Below, in pieces: positions 17,888-26,618 of a stretch of DNA of 64,000 nt. Origin of the DNA: Humitalea sp050632385 (GTDB lineage: Bacteria > Pseudomonadota > Alphaproteobacteria > Acetobacterales > Acetobacteraceae); the NCBI RefSeq assembly GCF_050632385.1, contig NZ_CP192599.1, forward strand, positions 5,766,001 through 5,830,000, in the 5' to 3' direction. The notes beneath the pieces were generated by a model. The model did no database searches and had not been told where the DNA came from. It worked only from the letters and a program-made list of their open reading frames with translations. How positions within the stretch are numbered: position 1 is the first letter of the stretch; each line of letters starts with the position of its first letter. The position numbers and the translations under genes were made by a program.

Positions 17888-17956
17888 GCCCCGGTGTCGC
17901 ATTGCCCGCGCCCCCGGTGAAGCCATCGCGGGTGAGGCCAGCCCGTGGCCCCGGGT

Positions 17957-17985
17957 TTGCTTACACTTTCATGAGAGTGTTAACG
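17957..17985 (+). promoter_or_regulatory. Operator-like palindrome between the cyclodeaminase gene and aapJ
   Basis: ACACTTTCA-TGAGAGTGT (17963-17980) is an 18-bp palindrome with a single mismatched pair. It is flanked by a weak -35-like TTGCTT (17957-17962) and a weak -10-like TTAACG (17980-17985), so a bound protein would block that promoter. It lies about 75 bp from the cyclodeaminase start and 175 bp from aapJ. No regulator gene is adjacent. Confidence 0.35.
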
Positions 17986-18155
17986 AAAGGTATCCGCGGC
18001 GGCCGCCGGCAGCCATCCCGGATACAGCGTTGCCCCGGCGTCATCCATGGCGCAGCATCGGGGCGGGAGACGCTGCCGCCCCCCACGGACGGGGGTGGCG
18101 CATTGCTTGAACGTCACAACGACAACACCGTCACAACGATCGGGAGACCAATGAC

Positions 18156-19190
18156 ATGCCCTTGCGGCACCTGATGAAAGCAGCCAGCGCTGCCGTTTTA
18201 GCCAGCGCGATGGCGCTGCCCGCCATGGCGCAGGCACCCGCCGCCAGCGTCGTGGACACCATCCGCAGCCGCGGCAGCCTGATCTGCGGCGTGAACACCG
18301 GCCTGGCCGGTTTCGCCCAGCCCGACAGCCAGGGCGTCTGGCGCGGCTTCGACGTCGATTATTGCCGCGCCATCGCCGCCGCCATCCTGGGCGACGGCAG
18401 CAAGGTCCGCTACGTGCCGACCACCGCATCGAACCGCTTCACCGCCTTGCAGTCGGGCGAAGTCGATGTGCTGTCGCGCAACACCACCTGGACCTTGTCG
18501 CGCGATACCTCGCTCGGCTTCGATTTCGCCGGCATCACCTTCTTCGACGGCCAGGGCTTCATGGTCCGGACCAACCTGAACCTCGCCTCGGCGCGGCAGT
18601 TGGATGGCGCCACTGTTTGCGTGCAGCCCGGCACCACGACGGAACAGAACCTGACCGACTGGGCGCGTGCCAACCGCATCACCTTCCGCCCTGTGGTCAT
18701 CGAACGGTTGGAGGAGGTTGTGGGCGCCTTCGTCTCCGGCCGTTGCGATGCCTATACGACCGACATCTCGGGCCTGGCCTCGACCCGCGCGGTACAGCCG
18801 CGCCCGGCCGATTTCACCATCCTGCCAGACGTGATCAGCAAGGAACCGCTGGGCCCGTTGGTGCGCCATGGCGACCAGCGCTTCGCCGATATCGTGCGCT
18901 GGGTGCATTTCGCCCTGATCGGGTCGGAGGAGATGGGCATCACGGCGGCGACCGTCGACCAGGCCGTGGCCAGCGATGCGCGACCGGAAGCGCAGCGCAT
19001 GCTCGGCCGCAACGGCGACCTGGGCCAGATGCTCGGCCTGCCGAACAACTGGGTGGTCACCGTGCTGAAGACCACCGGCAACTATGCGGAAATCTTCACC
19101 CGCAACCTGACCCCGATCGGCGTCCAGCGCGGCCCGAATGCGCTGTGGACCACGCCGGGCGGGCTGCAATACTCGCCGCCGTTCCGGTGA
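18156..19190 (+). CDS. aapJ: General L-amino-acid ABC transporter binding protein (AapJ-like)
   Basis: 344 aa, periplasmic: signal peptide MPLRHLMKAASAAVLASAMA with cleavage after AMA at about residue 25. Family blocks include VDTIRSRGSLICGVNTGLAG, FTALQSGEVDVLSRNTTWTL and the C-terminal PLGPLVRHGDQRFADIVRWV, all typical of AapJ/BztA proteins. These bind a broad range of L-amino acids. First gene of an aapJQMP operon; a purine-rich sequence (GGGAG) lies about 12 bases before the ATG. Confidence 0.93.
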   Translation: MPLRHLMKAASAAVLASAMALPAMAQAPAASVVDTIRSRGSLICGVNTGLAGFAQPDSQGVWRGFDVDYCRAIAAAILGDGSKVRYVPTTASNRFTALQSGEVDVLSRNTTWTLSRDTSLGFDFAGITFFDGQGFMVRTNLNLASARQLDGATVCVQPGTTTEQNLTDWARANRITFRPVVIERLEEVVGAFVSGRCDAYTTDISGLASTRAVQPRPADFTILPDVISKEPLGPLVRHGDQRFADIVRWVHFALIGSEEMGITAATVDQAVASDARPEAQRMLGRNGDLGQMLGLPNNWVVTVLKTTGNYAEIFTRNLTPIGVQRGPNALWTTPGGLQYSPPFR

Positions 19191-19266
19191 GCGTCGGCAT
19201 CTGACAAGCACGGGGGCTGGCGGTGCGCCGCCGGCCCCTTCTTCACCTGGGCACGAAGGCTATCGG

Positions 19267-20466
19267 ATGAGCAGCACCATCGATCCGCGGCTTCTGCGGA
19301 CGCCGCCCAAGAAAGGCATCCGGTTCTCCTGGGCCGATGAGCGCTTCCGCGCGATCATCTGGCAGGTGATCATCGTCGGCTTCGTCGTCAGCGTGGTCTG
19401 GTGGCTGGTCCGCAATACCCAGCACAACCTGGAAGTCCGGCGCATCGCCACCGGCTTCGGCTTCCTGACGCGTGAGGCCGGGCTGCCGATCGCCGAAAGC
19501 CTGATCGAATACACGCCGCAGGACACCTACCGCACCGCGCTGATCGTCGGCATCCTGAACACGCTGAAGGTGGCGGTCGTCGGCATCGTGCTGGCCACCA
19601 TCCTCGGCACCATCATGGGCATCGCCAGGCTGTCGAAGAACTGGCTGGTGGCCAAGCTGGCCGGTGTCTATGTCGAGGTGATCCGCGACCTGCCGCTGCT
19701 GCTGCAACTGCTGTTCTGGTACACCATCCTGCAATCGCTGCCCGGTCCGCGCCAGGCGATGAACCCGGTGCAGGGCGTGTTCCTGTCCAATCGCGGGCTG
19801 AAACTGCCCTGGATCGACTGGCAGCCGGCGCATTCGGCCGCCGCCTGGATCTTTGTCGCGGGCTGCATCGCGCTCTGGGCCGTGCGGCGGGTGCTGCGCC
19901 AGCGGCAATTCGCCGATGGCCAGCCGCGGTCGCTGTGGCCCTGGGCGCTGGGCTTCCTGGTCGTGGCCCCGGCCGCCGTCTGGTCGCTGATGGGCGCGCC
20001 CTGGGTGGTGGACTGGCCCGCGCTGCGCGGCTTCAACTTCGTCGGCGGGCTGAATGTCTCGCCGGAATACTTTGCCTTGCTGATCGGGCTGGTGACCTAC
20101 ACCGCGGGCTTCATCGCGGAAATCGTGCGCGCCGGCATCCTGGCCGTGCATACCGGCCAGTGGGAAGCGGCCCAGGCGCTCGGGCTTCGCCGCCCGCTGG
20201 TGCTGAAACTGATCGTCCTGCCGCAGGCGCTGCGGGTCATCATTCCGCCGATGACCAGCCAATTCCTGAACCTGACGAAGAATTCGTCCCTGGCCGTCGC
20301 CATCGGCTTCCAGGACATCGTCAGCATCGCCAATACCACGCTGAACCAGACCGGCCAGGCGATCGAGGGCATTGCCATCATCATGGCCGTCTACCTGACG
20401 ATCAGCCTGTCGATCAGCCTGTTCATGAACTGGTACAATACAAAAATCGCCCTGGTGGAAAGGTAA
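19267..20466 (+). CDS. aapQ: General L-amino-acid ABC transporter permease (AapQ-like)
   Basis: 399-aa inner-membrane permease. The ATG at 19267 (MSSTIDPRLLRTPPKKGIRF) is the family start; the longer frame upstream overlaps aapJ and is not used. AapQ hallmarks are RNTQHNLEVRRIATGFGFL and a long insert between the first and second membrane segments. The EAA loop is near the C-terminus (WEAAQALGLRRPLVLKLIVL). Spacing to the next gene is 6 bp. Confidence 0.93.
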   Translation: MSSTIDPRLLRTPPKKGIRFSWADERFRAIIWQVIIVGFVVSVVWWLVRNTQHNLEVRRIATGFGFLTREAGLPIAESLIEYTPQDTYRTALIVGILNTLKVAVVGIVLATILGTIMGIARLSKNWLVAKLAGVYVEVIRDLPLLLQLLFWYTILQSLPGPRQAMNPVQGVFLSNRGLKLPWIDWQPAHSAAAWIFVAGCIALWAVRRVLRQRQFADGQPRSLWPWALGFLVVAPAAVWSLMGAPWVVDWPALRGFNFVGGLNVSPEYFALLIGLVTYTAGFIAEIVRAGILAVHTGQWEAAQALGLRRPLVLKLIVLPQALRVIIPPMTSQFLNLTKNSSLAVAIGFQDIVSIANTTLNQTGQAIEGIAIIMAVYLTISLSISLFMNWYNTKIALVER

Positions 20467-20472
20467 GCCCCG

Positions 20473-21603
20473 ATGAGCGATATCACGCTTGGAACCGCGG
20501 CCGTCCCCCTCCCCACCCCCCCGCGCACCCCGCCGGTGCTGGTGGCGGGGCCGATCGCCTGGGCCCGCAACAACCTGTTCTCCGGCTGGCTGTCCACCGC
20601 CGTCACCCTGGCGCTGGGCTACCTGATCATCACCCGGGCGCTGAGCTTCGTGGACTGGGCCTTCCTGAACGCGGTCTGGTCGGTGCCCGGCGGCAACCAG
20701 ACCCAGGCCTGCCGCGACATGAAGGGGATCGGCGCCTGCTGGGCGGTGATCACCGAAAAGCACCGCTTCATCCTGTTCGGCACCTATCCCTTCGACGAAC
20801 ACTGGCGCCCGGCACTGACCTGCCTGCTGTTCATCGGGCTGTATGTCGTTTCCGCCATGCGCCGGTTCTGGCGCAAGGAATTGGCGCTGATCTGGATCGG
20901 CACGCTGACCACCATCGGCGTGCTGATGTGGGGCGGGATCTTCGGCCTGTCCTTCGTGCCGCAGGAACGCTGGGGCGGGCTGCCGATCACCTTGATCCTG
21001 TCGACCTTCGGGCTGGCCTTCGCCTTTCCGCTGTCGATCCTGGTCGCGCTCGGCCGGCGGTCGAAGATGCCGGCGATCAAGATGCTTTGCGTGCTCTATG
21101 TCGAACTGATCCGCGGCGTGCCGCTGATCAGCCTGTTGTTCATGGCCAGCGTGATGTTCCCGCTGTTCCTGCCGGATGGCATGAACATCGACAAACTGCT
21201 GCGCGCGCAGGTCGCCATCATCCTCTTCGCCGGCGCCTACCTCGCGGAAGTCGTCCGTGCCGGGTTGCAGGCGCTGCCCAAGGGCCAGTACGAAGCGGCC
21301 GATGCCATGGGCCTGTCCTATTGGCAGAAGACCCTGTTCATCATCCTGCCGCAGGCGCTGAAGATGGTCATCCCGCCGCTGGTCAATACCTTCATCGGCT
21401 TCTTCAAGGATACCTCGCTGGTGCTGATCATCGGCATCTTCGACCTGTTGACCGCCGGCAAGACCGCGATCGTCGAACCCGCCTGGCAGGGATTCGGGGT
21501 CGAGGTCTATGTCTTCGTCGGCATCATCTACTTCATCTTCTGCTACGCCATGTCCAAATACAGCCAGGGCCTTGAGGCCGAGCTGAACAACCGCCGTCGC
21601 TGA
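20473..21603 (+). CDS. aapM: General L-amino-acid ABC transporter permease (AapM-like)
   Basis: 376-aa inner-membrane permease, partner of AapQ. The N-terminal half contains the family block ARNNLFSGWLSTAVTLALGY and the periplasmic loop with CRDMKGIGACWAVITEKHRF. The C-terminal half carries the permease core and EAA loop (YEAADAMGLSYWQKTLFIIL). Normal length. Followed after 24 bp by the ATPase gene. Confidence 0.93.
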   Translation: MSDITLGTAAVPLPTPPRTPPVLVAGPIAWARNNLFSGWLSTAVTLALGYLIITRALSFVDWAFLNAVWSVPGGNQTQACRDMKGIGACWAVITEKHRFILFGTYPFDEHWRPALTCLLFIGLYVVSAMRRFWRKELALIWIGTLTTIGVLMWGGIFGLSFVPQERWGGLPITLILSTFGLAFAFPLSILVALGRRSKMPAIKMLCVLYVELIRGVPLISLLFMASVMFPLFLPDGMNIDKLLRAQVAIILFAGAYLAEVVRAGLQALPKGQYEAADAMGLSYWQKTLFIILPQALKMVIPPLVNTFIGFFKDTSLVLIIGIFDLLTAGKTAIVEPAWQGFGVEVYVFVGIIYFIFCYAMSKYSQGLEAELNNRRR

Positions 21604-21627
21604 TCCAGGATTCGGGAGACAGATTTC

Positions 21628-22422
21628 ATGAGTGCCACCGCCGAAGCCGAGATCCAGATCTCATCCGTCGTGCGTGCCGATGCGCCGCCGGCCATCGTGT
21701 TGGACAAGGTCAACAAATGGTTCGGCGCGCTGCATGTGCTGCGCGACATCTCGCTGAACGTCGCCCTGGGCGAAAGGGTCGTGGTCTGCGGCCCGTCCGG
21801 TTCGGGCAAGTCCACCATGATCCGCTGCATCAACCGCCTGGAACAGCACCAGGAAGGCCGCATCATCGTCGAAGGCATGGAACTGACCGACGACCTCCGC
21901 AGCCTGGACGCGATCCGGCGCGAGGTCGGGATGGTGTTCCAGTCCTTCAACCTGTTCCCGCATTTGACCGTGCTGGAAAACTGCACCCTGGCGCCGATCT
22001 GGGTCCGCAAGATGCCGAAGGCCGAGGCCGAGGCCCTGGCGATGGAATACCTGGAACGGGTCAAGATCCCCGAACAGGCGAAGAAGTATCCGGGCCAGCT
22101 CTCCGGCGGCCAGCAGCAGCGCGTCGCCATCGCCCGCGCGCTCTGCATGAAGCCGAAGATCATGCTGTTCGACGAACCGACCAGCGCGCTCGACCCCGAG
22201 ATGATCAAGGAAGTGCTGGACACCATGGTGGGCCTGGCCGCCACCGGCATGACCATGGTCTGCGTGACGCATGAAATGGGCTTTGCCCGCCAGGTCGCGG
22301 ATCGCGTGGTCTTCATGGACCGGGGCGAGATCGTCGAATCCGGCACGCCGACCGACATGTTCGAAACGCCCAAGACCGACCGGTTGAAGCTCTTCCTCAG
22401 CCAAATCCTGCGGGGGCACTGA
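21628..22422 (+). CDS. aapP: General L-amino-acid ABC transporter ATPase (AapP-like)
   Basis: 264-aa polar-amino-acid-type ATPase. Walker A is GPSGSGKST at residues 55-63, signature LSGGQQQRVAIARAL, Walker B IMLFDEPTSALDPE, and H-loop CVTHEMGFAR. It completes the aapJQMP set. A good ribosome-binding site (GGGAGA) precedes the ATG. Confidence 0.94.
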   Translation: MSATAEAEIQISSVVRADAPPAIVLDKVNKWFGALHVLRDISLNVALGERVVVCGPSGSGKSTMIRCINRLEQHQEGRIIVEGMELTDDLRSLDAIRREVGMVFQSFNLFPHLTVLENCTLAPIWVRKMPKAEAEALAMEYLERVKIPEQAKKYPGQLSGGQQQRVAIARALCMKPKIMLFDEPTSALDPEMIKEVLDTMVGLAATGMTMVCVTHEMGFARQVADRVVFMDRGEIVESGTPTDMFETPKTDRLKLFLSQILRGH

Positions 22423-22429
22423 CCGACAC

Positions 22430-22481
22430 GGCGGCGCGCTTGCGCCCCTGGCGGGGCTTCAAGGCGGCGCGCTTGCGCGCC
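22430..22481. repeat. Two copies of a 16-bp GC-rich repeat after aapP
   Basis: GGCGGCGCGCTTGCGC occurs at 22430-22445 and again at 22463-22478. The second copy continues into a self-complementary unit GGCGCGC-TT-GCGCGCC (22466-22481). It could act as a weak hairpin at the end of the aap transcript, but there is no T-run. Confidence 0.5.
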
Positions 22482-22553
22482 GGGCCGGGCAGCGCCTATG
22501 CCTAGCCGCCGCGGGGGGTCCCCTCCGCGCCCCACTGCCCCCAGGTTGCCTGT

Positions 22554-24431
22554 ATGACCACGTCGAGTCTCGCCCCCCGCGCGCTCACGCCCGCCCTGCT
22601 GCTCGGCGTGATCGGCGTCGTGTATGGGGATATCGGCACCAGCCCGCTCTATGCCATGCGCGCCGCGGCCCAGCATTTCAGCGCCGATGGGCTGGAAAAG
22701 TGGAAGATCCTCGGCCTGCTCAGCCTGATCACCTGGGCGCTGATCCTGGTGGTCACGGTGAAGTACGTGGCCTTCGTCATGCGCGCCGACAACCGGGGTG
22801 AGGGTGGGATCCTGGCGCTGACCGCCCTGGCCCAGCGCGTGATGAAGACCGACCGCAGCCGCTTCGCCGTCGGTGCCATCGGCGTCGCCGGCGCCTGCCT
22901 GTTCTTCGGCGACGGCGTCATCACCCCCGCGATCTCGGTGCTCTCGGCGGTGGAGGGGCTGAAGATCATCTCGACCGACTTCGAGGCGATTGTCATTCCG
23001 ATCTCCCTCATTGTCCTGGTCGTGCTGTTCTTCGTGCAGTATCGCGGCACCCACAGCATGGGCGTGGTCTTCGGGCCGATCTGCGCGGTCTGGTTCCTGG
23101 TCATCGGCGGGCTCGGGCTGATCGAGATCGTCAAGGTGCCGGAAATCCTGGTCGCCCTGTCGCCGCATTACGCGATCCAGTTCTGCATCGCCTACAAGAT
23201 GCTGGCCTTCATCGCCTTCGGCTCGGTCGTGCTGGCGGTGACGGGGGCCGAGGCGCTGTATGCCGACATGGGCCATTTCGGCGCGCGGCCGATCCGACTG
23301 GTGTGGAGCGTCTTCGTGCTGCCCTGCCTCGCGCTGAATTATTTCGGCCAGGGCGCGCTGTTGATCGCCGATCCCGCCTCGATCGAAAACCCCTTCTACC
23401 TGCTGGCGCCCGAATGGTTCCGCCCGCCGCTGGTCCTGCTCGCCACCGCCGCGACCATCATCGCCAGCCAGGCGATGATCACCGGCGCCTATTCGATCGC
23501 GCGGCAATGCGTGCAACTCGGCTGGCTGCCGCGGCTTGAGGTGCGCCACACCAGCAGCGTGGAGGAAGGCCAGATCTACATGCCGCAGGTGAATTTCGCC
23601 CTGCTGATCGGCGTGCTGGTGCTGGTGCTGACCTTCCGCACCTCGGACGACCTGGCCGCGGCCTATGGCATCGCGGTGACCGGCACCTTCCTGTGCACGT
23701 CGATCCTGGCGGTGCTGGTGTTCCGCCGCATGTTCGGCTGGTCCTGGCCCCTGGTGCTGGCCGTCTTCGTGCCGCTGGCGACCTTGGATGCGGTCTTCTT
23801 CATCTCCAATGTGCTGAAGGTGCCGGATGGCGGCTGGGTGCCGCTGGTGCTGGGGGCCTTCCTCTTCGCCCTGATGACGACCTGGAAGCGCGGCCGCGAC
23901 CTGCTGTTCTCGCGCTTCCGCCAGGACAGCCTGCCGCTGAAATCCTTCCTGGCCCGGCTGCCGCAGTCCAAATCCATCATCCGGGTGCCCGGCATCGCGA
24001 TCTTCATGACCGGCCAGGCCGATTACGTGCCCAATGCGCTGCTGCACAACCTCAAGCACAACAAGGTGCTGCACGAGCGGGTGCTGTTCGTCACCGTGAC
24101 CAACCTCGACGTGCCCCAGGCGCCCGACCGGCGGGAGGTGACGGAACTCGCCCCCGGCATCCATCGCGTGATCCTGAACTACGGCTTCCTCGAAAGCCCG
24201 AACATCCCGCGTGAACTGGAAACCCTGCGCGATGTCGGGGTGGAGTTCGAGGCGATGCAGGCCTCCTACTTCCTCGGCCGCGAGCAGTTGGTCTCCGCCG
24301 TGGTCCCGAAGATGGCGCGGTGGCGCCAGTGGATTTTCTCGCTGCTGAGCCGCAACGCCGTGCCCGCCACGGAGTTCTTCCATATTCCATCCGATCGCGT
24401 GGTGGAGCTTGGCGTCCGCGTCGCCATATGA
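22554..24431 (+). CDS. kup: Kup-type potassium uptake protein
   Basis: 625-aa inner-membrane K+/H+ symporter, standard length. The family-defining GVVYGDIGTSPLYAMRAA block is at residues 21-38, about twelve hydrophobic segments follow to roughly residue 440, and a C-terminal cytoplasmic domain carries the usual FMTGQADYVPNALLHNLKHN stretch. It is preceded by a 130-bp spacer after aapP and is probably transcribed independently. Confidence 0.95.
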   Translation: MTTSSLAPRALTPALLLGVIGVVYGDIGTSPLYAMRAAAQHFSADGLEKWKILGLLSLITWALILVVTVKYVAFVMRADNRGEGGILALTALAQRVMKTDRSRFAVGAIGVAGACLFFGDGVITPAISVLSAVEGLKIISTDFEAIVIPISLIVLVVLFFVQYRGTHSMGVVFGPICAVWFLVIGGLGLIEIVKVPEILVALSPHYAIQFCIAYKMLAFIAFGSVVLAVTGAEALYADMGHFGARPIRLVWSVFVLPCLALNYFGQGALLIADPASIENPFYLLAPEWFRPPLVLLATAATIIASQAMITGAYSIARQCVQLGWLPRLEVRHTSSVEEGQIYMPQVNFALLIGVLVLVLTFRTSDDLAAAYGIAVTGTFLCTSILAVLVFRRMFGWSWPLVLAVFVPLATLDAVFFISNVLKVPDGGWVPLVLGAFLFALMTTWKRGRDLLFSRFRQDSLPLKSFLARLPQSKSIIRVPGIAIFMTGQADYVPNALLHNLKHNKVLHERVLFVTVTNLDVPQAPDRREVTELAPGIHRVILNYGFLESPNIPRELETLRDVGVEFEAMQASYFLGREQLVSAVVPKMARWRQWIFSLLSRNAVPATEFFHIPSDRVVELGVRVAI

Positions 24432-24459
24432 CCGGGGCGCCGCGAGAAGGAAGCCGCTC

Positions 24460-24828
24460 TTGCCAACTGTAACGCTCGTGCTCGTCTCCGGGGCCCACTA
24501 CCCCGAGGGTAGCCCGGAGCACCGTTATGAACTTGACCTGATCCTGGACCGGGATGCCCGGCCCGATGCCGCCGCCTGGGCGGCTGACGAGGCCCCCTGG
24601 CGCGCCCGCCGTTTCCGCCCCGGCGACCCGATGCAGCAGGGCGACATCCAATACGACGAGGATGACGGCTGGACCCTGCGCTTCTTTGGCGCGGAGCAGG
24701 ACGGCCCGGACGATACGCCGCTGGCCGCGAGCCTGTTCCACGAAGGCCCCTGGCGGCCGGGCGAGATCGTGACCCTGCGCGGCCGCGGCGGGCGGGAGAG
24801 TGCCTGGCGGATTGTCGCGGTGGGGTAG
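24460..24828 (+). CDS. Hypothetical protein, about 122 aa
   Basis: Not recognised. The preferred start is the TTG at 24460, because AAGGAA sits 7 bases before it. An in-frame GTG at 24478 is an alternative; the longer frame upstream overlaps kup. The product is acidic, with blocks HRYELDLILDRDARPDAAAW and GDIQYDEDDGWTLRFFGAEQ and no membrane segment or signal peptide. It lies 28 bp after kup on the same strand. Confidence 0.6.
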   Translation: MPTVTLVLVSGAHYPEGSPEHRYELDLILDRDARPDAAAWAADEAPWRARRFRPGDPMQQGDIQYDEDDGWTLRFFGAEQDGPDDTPLAASLFHEGPWRPGEIVTLRGRGGRESAWRIVAVG

Positions 24829-25292
24829 GGGCGGCTGGCTCATTTTCCGTTCGCGAGGACTCGCGGCAGAAGACCCAGCCTGTTGTTTTTCGTATTTTTC
24901 CGAGCCATCAGGCGCGTCCATCCGACGTGAAACTGCCGTGAAAGCTTGGCGCGCAAGCCGGCGACATCATCGACCATCTGGATGATGCACTGCCCGAGGC
25001 GCCAGCCGCCGCTGGCGATCGGCTTGGGCACGACCTGCAAGGCCGTCGCGGCGTGCGGAGCGGGTTGGGATGTGCGCACCTTACGCGCGGTGGTGCGACA
25101 TTGGGCGTGGTCCCGGGACGCCGCGGCGCATCGGCCACGGTGCAAGTGGCTGATGTCTCGGACAAGTCATGGCACATGATTTGCTTCGTTCGAGGTCAGC
25201 TTCGGCGCGGCCGTCGATTGCTTACGATAAAGCACCGATGTGAAAAATCTTTCCGCGATTGAAAATGACCTGCATCCAAAAGGCCGTATCCG
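24829..25292. other. 464-bp intergenic stretch with a dispersed repeat copy
   Basis: No supported gene; the short frames here have no recognisable content. The first part (24841-24887) is one copy of an imperfect dispersed repeat whose second copy is at 32107-32153: the first 16 bases are identical, the last 8 are identical, and 36 of 47 positions match overall. The right part is AT-richer just before the monooxygenase ATG (25293) and probably holds its promoter. Confidence 0.5.
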
Positions 25293-26618
25293 ATGAAACT
25301 CGGCTTGTTCGTCGAACCCTATGGCCGTCACGTCGCCGCCTGGCGCCACCCCAACGCCACCCGCCAGGCCGGCGTCAGCTATGCCCACTATCGGGACATG
25401 GCGCGCATGGCGGAGGCAGCCAAGTTCGACTTCATGTTCATCGCGGACACCAATAACGTCTGGGAGAACATGGATTTCTACTCGCGCAGCAACATGGGCG
25501 CGATCCTGGACCCGTTGCAGCTTCTGGCGGCCTTGGCCGTCTCGACCGAACGCATCGGCCTCATCTCCACCACCTCGACCACCTATACCCAGCCCTACCA
25601 CGTGGCCCGGACCTTCGCCTCGCTCGATCAATTGAGCGGCGGCCGCGCCGGCTGGAACCTCGTCACCTCGATGTTCCCCGGCGAGGCCAAGAACTTCTCC
25701 ATGCCCAAGCAGATGGCGCATGAGGATCGCTACGAGCGCGCCGAGGAATTCGTCGATGTCGTGCTCGGCCTGTGGTCCAGCTTCGAACGCGATGCCTTCG
25801 TCGAGGATCGCGCGACCGGCCTGTTCTTCGACCCCGACCGCCTGCATGTGCTGCACCACCAGGGCAAGCATTTTGCCGTGCGCGGGCCGCTGAACGTGCC
25901 GCAATCCGCCCAGGGGCATCCGGTCGTGGTGCAGGCCGGCTCCTCCGGCCCCGGCCGCGAACTCGCCGCCCGCACGGCGGAGGTGGTCTTCACCATCCAG
26001 CAGACCCTGTCGGCGGCGCAGGCCTTCTACGCCGACCTGAAGTCGCGCATGCCGAAATACGGCCGCCGCCCCGACCAGCTCCTGGTCATGCCGGGCCTCT
26101 TCATCATGGCCGGCCGCACCGAATCCGAAGCGCGCGAAAAATATGAGGAGATGCAATCCCTCGTGCATCCCAAGGTCGGGCTGTCGTTGCTGTCGAACCT
26201 GATCGGTGGTTTCGACCTGTCGGCCTATGACGTGGATGGCCCGCTGCCGGAACTGCCGCAGACCAATGGCGGCCAGGGCCACCAGAACGCGCTGGTGGAC
26301 CGTGCGATCCGCGAGGGGCTGACCATCCGCCAGCTCTACCTCGCGACCGTCGGCGGCCGCGGCCATTGGGAATTGGTCGGCACGCCGGAACAGATCGTGG
26401 ACCAGATGGAGGAGCGCGTCCTGAAGGGCGGCGCCGATGGCTTCAACGTCATGCCGCCCTTCCCGGGCGAGTTGAAGACCATCATCGACCTGGTCCTGCC
26501 GGAACTGCGCCGCCGTGGCCTGTTCCGCACCGAATACGAAGGCACCACCCTGCGCGACAGCCTGGGGTTCGACCTGCCGTGTCATGCCCGCCAACAGCCT
26601 GAAGGGATCGCATCGTGA
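25293..26618 (+). CDS. LLM-class flavin-dependent monooxygenase (NtaA/SnaA/DszA type)
   Basis: 441-aa flavin-dependent oxygenase related to nitrilotriacetate, pristinamycin and dibenzothiophene monooxygenases, which use FMNH2 from a separate reductase. Typical blocks are DFMFIADTNNVWENMDFYSR, TTSTTYTQPYHVARTFASLD and GRAGWNLVTSMFPGEAKNFS. No reductase gene is adjacent. It overlaps the following binding-protein gene (GTG start in TGA), making it the first gene of a transporter operon, so its substrate is presumably what the transporter imports. Confidence 0.9.
   Translation: MKLGLFVEPYGRHVAAWRHPNATRQAGVSYAHYRDMARMAEAAKFDFMFIADTNNVWENMDFYSRSNMGAILDPLQLLAALAVSTERIGLISTTSTTYTQPYHVARTFASLDQLSGGRAGWNLVTSMFPGEAKNFSMPKQMAHEDRYERAEEFVDVVLGLWSSFERDAFVEDRATGLFFDPDRLHVLHHQGKHFAVRGPLNVPQSAQGHPVVVQAGSSGPGRELAARTAEVVFTIQQTLSAAQAFYADLKSRMPKYGRRPDQLLVMPGLFIMAGRTESEAREKYEEMQSLVHPKVGLSLLSNLIGGFDLSAYDVDGPLPELPQTNGGQGHQNALVDRAIREGLTIRQLYLATVGGRGHWELVGTPEQIVDQMEERVLKGGADGFNVMPPFPGELKTIIDLVLPELRRRGLFRTEYEGTTLRDSLGFDLPCHARQQPEGIAS

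Noticed and set aside
21543..24383. Reverse-strand open frame of 946 codons over aapP and kup
   Set aside because: High-GC DNA keeps antisense frames open; the content is Gln/His/Arg-rich shadow, and both forward genes are clear.
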